NCBI GenBank assembly: GCA_037893225.1
Contig: JAZGUH010000199.1
Location: 682,001 to 746,000 of the forward strand
From: Hippasteria phrygiana
Lineage: Eukaryota > Echinodermata > Asteroidea > Valvatida > Goniasteridae
Length of the DNA stretch: 64,000 nt
Direction of reading: 5' to 3'
The position numbers and the translations under genes are program-made. Under the pieces are notes generated by a model. The model was not told the origin of the DNA. It saw only the letters and a list, made by a program, of their open reading frames with translations, and searched no databases. Positions 55,959 to 64,000 of the stretch are shown here, piece by piece; positions within the stretch are counted from its first letter, which is position 1; the number at the start of each line of letters is the position of its first letter.

Positions 55959-58900
55959 CAAAACAGGATCGAGCTTCGTGTGTGCGGCTTCCTCGATGGT
56001 GTGCGTGTGTGATCGCTTCGGAACGACTGCAGATTTTTGTCATTTTTTTCCCGCAAATTGGACCCGTTTCAGGCGAAAATTGACTTGGCGCAAGCAAGGT
56101 GAGGATGTAAATGCGGCATATTATTATTTTTGGGGGCAGCCATGAAGTAATTCACGGCGAAAAATGTAGAAACGTGTTGCATGGGAATGACGTTCTTATT
56201 CTTGCTGTACTAGCCTATGGGAAAAATCGGCGTCTTCCTATGGGGTTCCTGTCGGAACCCCATAGTTCTAGGGGTAGGCTCGCCTATGAAAAAAACTCCA
56301 CTAGCTCAAAGTTTTGTATACATCCAGCTCCTTGTCATTATTAAACCGTCATAAACCAGGCGTACAAAAAGACCATTAATTACATTTCTCAACATGTGTA
56401 TACAGGGTGAACCAAACAAAAAAACGAAACCGAGAAAAAAGGGTTACTTTTCCAAAAATATACATGTCATGTATATATCAAGCATTGCGTCATAAAGTTG
56501 GAGCTACGACCTTTCTTTTAGTACCAATATCGCAAGTCTATAAACAGTCACGGATGGCTGAGTATCATTGTCCTCAACACCATAAACAAAGTTCGGAAAT
56601 GGACAAGTATCAGGTGTTATGGTTGAACTTGCAATATGTAGGCAATGGATGTCTGCTGGAAAACAGGAAAATGACACACACACACAAGTGTGTAAATACC
56701 GGCAATCGCGGACCTCCCATTGTTCATCTTTTGTTTTAATCTAACTTTGTTCGGAAGGCCTCCCATATGTTTCGTACACGATTTTCAATCGCGGACGTTC
56801 GTTCAAACGTGGACCCTTTGTCTACGCCCGAATTCTTTTGTCCTAGGTCCACAATTGCCGGTATATACATACTCACACACACCCAGCTCTGTTTCACATA
56901 CGCAGTGTGGACATTCCTTTGTATTCGTGTAGTTAAGAATTCTCTGCCAAAATCCTCATTTTTCTCACATCCAGAAAAAAATTTCAACCCAATTTTTGAT
57001 AGTGGCTCCCTGAAGTAATTATCTTTCTTCATTATGATCTGTTTGTCATTTCAATTTTACTGGTGGATCTCGATCAGGAAAGTTCGCTCTGAATGCATCT
57101 TGGGTTGCCTGCAAACTTTCTGTTTGGTGGAACGTTTTGACGACGAAAACCCTCTGTTCAACTGGCATCCAACCAATGAAGCAACCAGTTTACCAAACAA
57201 GCAAAGAAACACCCAACAAATTACCCCAAAAACAGTCTGCCGACCGACCAACTAACAAACAAACAATTAGCCAACCAAAACCCCATGCGACTAATCAACA
57301 AAAAAACACAAAAAACCAAACAAACCAAGAAACACCTACAAACAAACAGACACCACAATAACCAGTCCACAAACCAACAAACCAAGCAACAAACAATCAT
57401 ACTTTAACTTGCACCCTAACCCAAACAACCAAACGACTGTCCAACCAAAAACAAACCAACCAACCAACCAACCAACCAACCAACCATCCGACAGACCAAC
57501 CAACTGACCGACAGACCCTACCGACTGACCGACAGACCTACCGACAGACCTACAGAATGACCGATGGACAGACCATGCAACCAAACAACCGACCGACCAA
57601 CCAACAAACTTTCCAACACATCAACCAACGCATCAACCAACCGACCAACTATAGTTTTTCCATTTTACCATCAGCTTTTCGTACTAAATGTGTCACTTCC
57701 ACCACGTGCACCTACAGCTTTTAATCCGCAACTTGACTACCGAAGCTTCCCCAACGGAACCTGTAAGCCTGGTCTTTATCATTCAAAGTTATTTCCGAAC
57801 GTAATTATAACTTTTATAACATTTTGTGGATGCGTTATGCATTTATTGCGCGTGACGTCACGGTGTGTAGTCCGATCGTTGCACTTGGTACATGTTTATA
57901 CATGAGTACGTGGTATTTACACAATACATGTTGAATTAACTTTGTCTCTGTATCCCATCATGTAAGCCTCATTTCAATTCCAAATCTGGGTTTAGTATGG
58001 ATGACTACACGCGATGACGTCAAGGCTAACAGCGCGCCGCCGACGGCAGCAGGGGGAGAACTTGTAGTAAGCGCGAAATTTGAATATTTAATTAGCATCT
58101 TTCTCTCGTCCGTTAATTAATAATGATGGATAGAAAATTACAACATTTAGCACGAATTTGGTTTCTTGTAATTTATAATCAAGATACTAATCTTTTCTAG
58201 AGAATTAAACTTTGGTTATAGCATGGAGGAAGGAGTCCTTCCTCCATGGTTATAGTAGGTCTTTAAGTTGTAGGGTTTTAATCAAATTGTTATTTTTATT
58301 TAAGTAGATTTAATTTACTTCCCTTTGATTTCAGTGGTTTTGGAGATTTTCTTTTAAAGGAAAATAAAGTCCAAGAACCATTTGGTTGATAGTCTGGTTC
58401 CAGCAGCAAATATCGTGACGTTGAATACCATTACGCCGGGGAACTAGGCAGTTCCATAACGAGGGCTGCCGTAACAATAGCCACTGCGTAAAAACAAACT
58501 GTACATATGGCACAGAACTAAATTATTTCTCAGAGAAATTTCAAAATAAACAAAATAATTTTTTTTTTTTATTTAGGCCTACTATAATATTTATTTGTTG
58601 CAATTTTATTCATACAGATATAATAAAAAACAGATTTTTTTTTCAAAATCATATTACATTACATTACCTTTACATTTACATTTCAATACATTTATTTTCT
58701 CTTAATGGCAAGAAAGAATACAAGTTAGAATTTAGATATGAAGGCCGGTAGAGGTGGCAACTCCTGAAAAGCATAGCTTGTAGTTGGCATGCCAAACAGA
58801 CAAACAAACAGACAAACAAACAGACGAACTATTTGATACACAACTAAGTACGTTTCTAAGCATTAAAGTTATGAGTAATGGGCTACGAATAAGATCACCA

Positions 58901-61900
58901 TAAAAATTTCGAGGGGCAAAGACACATAGATTATAAGATACAATTTAAGTTTGCATTTAAAAATATTATATGACCTTGAACATCTAAGAGAGAATGGTAA
59001 ATTATTCCATAGTTTAGGTCCGGAGTATTTAATATTGTATTGGAAGGCGGATGTTCTATGTTGTGGTAAGTGGAGATGCAAGTTAGTAGACACACGAGTA
59101 TTATAGTTTAGTTGCAGTTAAGTACAAACATACTTGAATAGGAACTGGGGCAGTACATTATTTATATACTTATACACAAATAATGCTTGTTGGTATTTGT
59201 TTAGGTTTGTGATGTTTAAATATTTTAACTCACGTAAAAGCGGTTGGCTGTGAGCCCTGATTGGTGAATTGGTAATAATTCGAACAACTTTCTTCGGCAA
59301 CATTGTTAGTTTATTTAAATTTGTACGGAATGTATTCCCCCAAACAATGTTACAGTAAAAATAGGGAAGTATTAATGAACTGTAGAGAGATTTTAGTACC
59401 TCAAAAGGAATTGTGCTTTAGTCTGTTGATTACACCAATACTCTTGGAAACTTTGCATACAATCTCATCAATGTGATATTTCCAAGTCAGTTTGTCGTCA
59501 ATGATAACACCTAAAAATCTAAACTTGTTGACTTTCTTTTACCGATGTAGTATCTAATAAAATATTTAGGTTTGTTGATTTATTGTGCCTTTTCCTATTT
59601 ATACTGAAGATCATATAATTACATTTAGCTAAGTTAATGAACAAACAGTTAGCTTTTAACCAATTACAGATGCTGACGAGTTCATTGTTGATGATATTAT
59701 AGAGGGAAATCAAATCTTTGTTACAGTAGAATAAACTAGTATCATCTGCATATAATATGAATTTTAACAATTTAGACGTATTGGAAATATCATTATAGAT
59801 TAAAAAGAGCAAAGGTCCCAGCAAAGAGCCCTGTGGTACTCCGCATGAGATGCGTTTTAAATCAGACAGGCCATTATTAAAAGTTGTACACTGATAACGA
59901 TTATGCAAATAACTCGCAAACCAGTCATGGGCAATCCCGCGGATACCATAGACTTGCATGTATTGGCCGGTCTCATCACAATAACTAAATGACATTGTAC
60001 AAATGTATTCCCTGATTTATAAAAATCACAAAATCATCACTAAAACATGTAAGGCCCGTCATAATTACTATTTATCCATTTACTTATTCCTTTTATTGTC
60101 TCTTCATTTTGTCATCTTTGTGAAGTTTTTTCTTCATCAGTGAAAATCCCGCTCGCATTTTACACCCCGGTGCTGCACTTCTCGTATGGATTCACTGTAG
60201 CCGCAAGCATGCGTTTACCTATCAAATGCTAGGGGCGCCCTTCCCCATAGTCGAAAATAATGACGTCATAGCGTTTCATCGGGCGCTGTACAAAAAGATA
60301 CCCGGTACCAGTGTCAGATCTTCCCCTTCTACAATCTTTATACCCAGCACGATATGAGGAAGAGGGGTACCCCCCTTTTTGTCCCTATACCCTATACACT
60401 CTCCAGACTATTGTTACCTAACACATCCCCCCTAGACTTCTGAAAAGAATTCCTGAGATTCCGGGAACACAATGACCAACACAAAAGGGGGGGGGGGTTC
60501 GCTCTGCCCCATATCGTGCATCATATGACAATCTTTGCACGCTTGAAAGCAGCCACATCGACAGCTGGGGATCAAGTTCGATCAAGGACTATAGTTAACC
60601 ATAGTTCGACTAACCCTGATCGAACGCACGCTAGTCGACGATGGTTGGACTAGTCTAGTCGACGATTCGTGACCAGCCTACCGAGGTTGGTCGCATCGCT
60701 GGTTACCAATAGCCGTTTTAATAGCACAGTGCAGAGAGGACCAGTTATCGGAAAAATGGCGGAAAAAACGTAAATATTCAGCAGCAGTGAACGATCATTT
60801 TTTGTTACTTTGTCTTTCTTTGAACATGTTGAAATAATGCACACAACTTGTGACATTGTTGATATACTGAGCAAATATCGTCCGTCTCGCTTTCATCTAT
60901 GAACTCGTCCAAAAACGTAAACAAACTAGCCACCGCCATTTTCTCATGGTCGCGTTGACATGACAATACTAGCATGAATAGTTCGACTAGAGGCATTCCA
61001 TAGAGTTTCTATATAACTCTATGAGGCATTCGCACTTCAACTTCAGTGCTCATACGTCACGAACCAACCACTGGTTAACCATTGGTCCTTGATCGAACTT
61101 GCTCTACTAGCTGGTAGCGAGTTCCAAATTGGGATTGTCTGAAACATATGGAGGTAGGATTCCTACCTCCATGATGTATATTTGTAGGGAGTCTATATAG
61201 TTCTAGGGGTAGTACTAGTAGGAAGTCCACCGTTTTGGACCGTACATATATCTGAACCCATGCAAAATTAGGGGTCTTCAAACAATGAGTTATTCAAACA
61301 ATTAGTATTTTGAGCCGTCCAAAACACAACAAAAGTGGGCGATTGTGTAGTGTAGAGCCCATCTTTAGTTTTGATCAAATTAGAATCAAGGGTATTTTTT
61401 TCTTGTTTCAAAATTACTTTTTAAATTTTTTGTTCAATTACCTAAAGCAGACTTCTCTTAATTCTATCGACATATATTTTTGTAATTTTGAACAGTTTAT
61501 CACGGTAGAAAATGTGCGAATCGAAGCGGTTTTGCATGTTTACTGTGCATCGCGGTGATCACCATCTTTATTTTTGCGTTGCGTTTTGTCATCTTTATCG
61601 TCGCTTTACCCCAGAATTTCCCTCAAAAACTAAAACCCTGCCTTTTATCTACGACAAACCTGTTGGTTTGTAATGTCGCTAACTAGTTTGGCAATTCCAA
61701 TAACTTAAAGTGGATTTTTGTTCCCATACTTATAGGGAACAGGGCCCCACACTACACAATCGCCAAAAAGTAAAGTATTATAAAGACAAAAGGTTTATCG
61801 AAACATTTTTCACAATATAATCTGAACCAAAGAAAACGCCTCAAAACGCATTCATGTGTAGACAGATTAGACAATCGATAACACGATGCTATCGATAATA

Positions 61901-62284
61901 ATGTTAGCACATTAGTCACACATGGTCGCCACTTTTACAGACACCGGCACCCAGAAATTACACCACGGTGCCACAACTCTGAAATGCAAGTACCTATCGA
62001 GCTAATTTCCATACCATTCAATTTTTCTTGCAGTTCCCTTTTCATTAATTTGTGACAAATAGCTACAAAACAGCCTAAAATTGTAATCTTATTGTTTATA
62101 ATTCCATTTCTTTCTTTTTTCTTCCCAGGTGGAATTGACCTATACGTGCTTGCCTACGATACCTATGCTGAGCGCCAGTACTTACCTATAATAGAGAGAT
62201 ATGCACCAACCATTATCAGCAAGAGTTGCACATACAGTGACCCCAACAAGACGTCGCCATGGCAACTGACTCCAGTGTCATTAG
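54467..62284 (+). CDS. Secreted glycoprotein of unknown family, 3 exons seen, 3' end outside
   Basis: Exon 1 (54467-54634, after acceptor TTTTATAG at 54457) encodes an N-terminal signal-peptide-like run (MMMMVMAVIVIVTSSVGYS) and NRTCFVPPSERPFDIDQ. Exon 2 (57675-57762) is phase 0 to 1: LFVLNVSLPPRAPTAFNPQL then DYRSFPNGT. Exon 3 (62129-62284) starts GIDLYVLAYDTYAERQYLPI and ends TPVSLG, phase 1. Phases fit, and sequons NRT, NVS, NGT and NKT lie in the ectodomain-like sequence. I do not recognise the family. Exon 1's donor (GTTCAA) is weak and exon 2 rests on phase, splice sites and composition. Confidence 0.6.
54686..55117. mobile_element. TIR element, ATAAGCCAGTTC family
   Basis: Left AAGCCAGTTCATCTGTATTT, right GATACCGAACTGGCTTAT. 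The interior is rich in CTGGTGTACA words (54770-55030). A shorter relative is at 25414-25633. Confidence 0.65.
55251..55409. mobile_element. MITE, 7-bp duplication GGCTCGC
   Basis: TAGCCTTTCGCCAAGGTCAT with ATGGCCTATTGGCGAAAGGC as TIRs (about 40 bases each, imperfect). GGCTCGC at 55244-55250 and 55410-55416. Confidence 0.75.
55419..56276. mobile_element. Foldback element, about 860 bp, 9-bp duplication
   Basis: Arms of about 395 and 432 bases are near-perfect inverted copies (TACCCCTAGAACTATGGGG with complement at the ends) around a 31-base loop (55814-55844). GGCTCGCCT repeats at 55410-55418 and 56277-56285. The arms differ mainly in a G/C tract: 7 G near 55733 against 32 C at 55926-55957. 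ORFs in the arms mirror each other and are not genes. Confidence 0.85.
57160..57650. repeat. Low-complexity ACCAACAAACCAACC repeat
   Basis: Degenerate tetra- and pentamer repeats (ACCA, AACC, GACC). ORFs over it are compositional. Confidence 0.9.
57675..57762 (+). CDS. Unknown secreted protein, candidate exon 2
   Basis: Acceptor TTTTACCATCAG, donor GTAAGC, 88 bases, phase 0 to 1. A second AG at 57717 could serve as an alternative acceptor. Confidence 0.5.
58100..58275 (+). repeat. Dispersed repeat copy with micro-insertion
   Basis: Paralog of 26095-26240, see 58222-58248. Confidence 0.85.
58222..58248. mobile_element. Ultra-short palindromic insertion, copy 4 (27 bp)
   Basis: Arms CATGGAGGAAGGA with complement around a single G. 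GTTATAG repeats exactly at 58215-58221 and 58249-58255. The paralog (TTTGGTTATAGTAGGTCT at 26213) has one GTTATAG and no palindrome. Confidence 0.9.
58600..59995 (-). mobile_element. Jockey/CR1-group LINE, 5'-truncated
   Basis: On the minus strand 59995-59519 encodes reverse transcriptase blocks (GIAHDWFASYL, SCGVPQGSLLGPLLFLIYND, LYADDTSLF). After a frameshift, KKVVRIITNSPIRAHSQPLL and KYQQALFVYKYINNVLP (59303-59118), then YSGPKLWNNLP (59093-58869) form the typical C-terminus. The tail near 58650-58690 has TTACATT repeats. Lies antisense in intron 2 of the secreted-protein gene. Frameshifts make it inactive. Confidence 0.85.
60000..60569. other. Intronic spacer
   Basis: No recognised exon; short poly-G at 60487-60497. 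Confidence 0.35.
60570..61105. mobile_element. TIR element with TTCGATCAAGGAC ends
   Basis: AAGTTCGATCAAGGACTATA and a matching TTGGTCCTTGATCGAACTTG. ORFs inside (minus strand 60996-60650) are unrecognised. Confidence 0.65.
61147..61173. mobile_element. Ultra-short palindromic insertion, copy 5 (25-27 bp)
   Basis: Arms ATGGAGGTAGGA with complement around T (61148-61172). No duplication visible. Confidence 0.6.
62129..62284 (+). CDS. Unknown secreted protein, exon 3
   Basis: Acceptor TTCTTCCCAG, donor GTATTA. GT completes a cysteine with the last base of exon 2. GIDLYVLAYDTYAERQYLPI then IERYAPTIISKSCTYSDPNK. Confidence 0.65.
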
Positions 62285-62425
62285 GTATTAAAAAAAAATC
62301 ATACCTGATAAAAGGATGGGAAAGATTTGACTTTAAAAACCCCTCCCCCACCACCCACAACCAGAATGGGTCGGGAAAAGCAAAAACAAAAAGCAAAATC
62401 TTGGCAAAATAACCAACCCTTCTTG

Positions 62426-62778
62426 ATAAGGCCAAATAAAATAAAATCCATGTTTAGCGTCCCCGCCCGCTTCCTTTTTTAAAGCCGCCGGTTTTTTTGG
62501 TTTTGTTTTTTAATGAAAAAACACGAAAAAAAATGAAGAATATTTGATCTTTTTCGTAAAAAAAAAAAAAAATCCCAAAACAAAAAGTCTTATTTTTAGA
62601 CTCTAGCATCACCTTGTGTATGCTGGCGGCCATCTTGAAAAATAGCCCAGCCGGACGTCTTGGAAAATGTGTCAAGCGGCAATTTTGAAAAAGAAAAAAA
62701 AAAAAAAAAAGGGCCTCCATCTACCTATTTTTCAAAAAGGCAGGACGCTAAACATGTTTTTTTTTTTATTTGGCCTAA
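62426..62778. mobile_element. Hairpin MITE, ATGTTTAGCGTCC family
   Basis: GGCCAAATAAAA...CCATGTTTAGCGTCC at the left and GGACGCTAAACATG...ATTTGGCC at the right. Inserted in a dispersed repeat. A fragment is at 52470. Confidence 0.65.
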
Positions 62779-63284
62779 CTGTCTGTGGAGCAACCTGGTT
62801 TTTTACCCTCCTACTCCCACCGGCATAATCCGTGAAAAATGATGCAGAAATTAACATGCCGGCCTGTGTGAACACTGTATGAGTGACCATACACTGGCAG
62901 GAATATACACGGTAAACTCAAACTTTCTTCCCATGCATAGCACAAAAATTACCTGACAAAAGTCCCAAACTTAACAGTTGTGCCGTACGTGCTTTTTTAT
63001 ACAAAATGCAGTCACAAGCAAAATACCTCAAATGAAAATTTCAGGTTGCTATATCCTGGCGGCAATTTCATAGAGCTGCTTAAAGCACAAATATAAACCT
63101 TGCTTAGTAAAATCGGGTTACCGGCCAAAACTCCATGTGATTTTTATGCTAAGTAAACAACAGCTAAAAACCTATCACAAGCAATATACATCACATGGAG
63201 TTTTAGCTGGTAACCTGATTTTATTAAGCAAGATTTGTTGTGCTTAAGCCAATTTTGTGCTTAAGCAGCTCTATGAAATTGGCC

Positions 63285-63640
63285 CCTGATTTTAAATGTA
63301 GTGTACACCATTTGCTTTTGCTGTAATTTTCAGAAATAAATGGATTTGGGGGTTCGTATTTTATAGCGTGCTAGCAAATACTGTAACACTGACCTGTTTA
63401 AAGTTTTGTGTGCATAGATGCTCGGAAAATGGAGCAAAAAAATCTGTTCTATTAGTCTGGTTCCCTGATCATACCTTAGACAAAATGGAACAATTTATAG
63501 ACGTCGGGGAATTATCAGGTCGAGGAGCCAGACTATGTCCAACGATTGTCGGTTGACAATCATTGGAAGATGATAGAAGTTTCCACTTTTCTGGAAAACG
63601 ACAGCACACCAGGTGCCATATGATTTCACAGGATGTTTGA
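63285..63640 (+). mobile_element. Copy of the AAAGGTAGTATACATC repeat
   Basis: ATTTTCAGAAATAAATGGAT through GACAGCACACCAGGTGCCAT; ends decayed. Followed by ATGGAAAAGTCATGGAATTT repeats (63670-63770). Confidence 0.65.
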
Positions 63641-64000
63641 GACGACAGGGTTCCCATGGCCTGGAAAAATCCTGGAAAGTCATGGAATTATATTTTAAAT
63701 TTCCAGGCCTGGAAAAGTCATGGAATTTTGTAAAAATGACAAAAGTCATGGAAAAGTCATGGAATTTTGTGAAGACCATCAGAAATCTGATTTTTATACT
63801 AATGCATCTTAACTTGTACGCCTACTCTTTCTGTTAGGGACTTTTTACAGAACAAGTTAAATAGTTTTGATCAGCATTTTGATGAAATAGGTCAATAATG
63901 TTAAAGCCAATAAAGGAAATCAGTTCTAAGTTGCCCGCGTTTTCCCGTCTTTAAAACGTTATGATTTTCATGAGACAAGCAATATTTGTAGAAATAAAAG

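Noticed and set aside
55393..56344. Mirrored ORFs starting MRHIIIFGGSHEVI
   Set aside because: The same sequence read from both arms of a foldback element.
57137..57584. Thr/Asn/Gln-rich ORFs
   Set aside because: Simple ACCAACC repeat, low complexity on both strands.

Overview
This is animal nuclear DNA. Genes are split by GT-AG introns, intergenic and intronic space is full of LINEs, tRNA-derived SINEs and short inverted-repeat (TIR) elements, and there are very long G/C homopolymers, minisatellites and no operons. The proteins resemble vertebrate orthologues at a distance, and the repeat style fits an invertebrate deuterostome (echinoderm, hemichordate or cephalochordate). That assignment is inference; the sequence alone does not settle the species.

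Three protein-coding genes can be supported. (1) FPGS (folylpolyglutamate synthase), + strand, 12218-27859: eleven exons with consistent splice phases from the start of the catalytic domain to the stop; the 5' exon(s) with the mitochondrial leader were not found. (2) TMEM141, - strand, 40706-37059: four complete exons in phase. (3) A secreted glycoprotein of unknown family, + strand, starting at 54467 with at least three phase-compatible exons (54467, 57675, 62129) and running off the window. A truncated RecQ-like helicase fragment lies inside a transposon in an FPGS intron.

Layout: 1-2290 end of a Tx1-like LINE with a structured 3' UTR; 3288-6952 a 1.29 kb tandem duplication; 7860-9760 a block packed with TGACGTCA palindromes; 10080-11400 hairpin elements and a Crypton-like fragment; 12218-27859 FPGS with introns full of nested elements; 28000-37000 mainly repeats; 37059-40706 TMEM141; 41000-54400 repeats and diverged segmental duplications; 54458-64000 the start of gene 3 with a foldback element, an antisense LINE and other repeats in its introns.

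The most interesting signals are: (a) a family of ultra-short palindromic insertions (25-37 bp, ends CATGGAGG...CCTCCATG). Three have perfect 7-bp target duplications, two have paralogous empty sites in this window, and one splits the helicase frame by exactly 32 bp; (b) a 971-bp Pack-MULE-like element (9-bp target duplication, TIRs over 100 bp) carrying the helicase fragment; (c) two tandem RNA folds of the same design with covarying stems in the LINE 3' UTR; (d) an FPGS exon end plus splice donor amplified into a minisatellite; (e) an 84-bp perfect spacerless palindrome near TMEM141 exon 1; (f) inverted repeats placed so that they could favour circular RNAs from FPGS.
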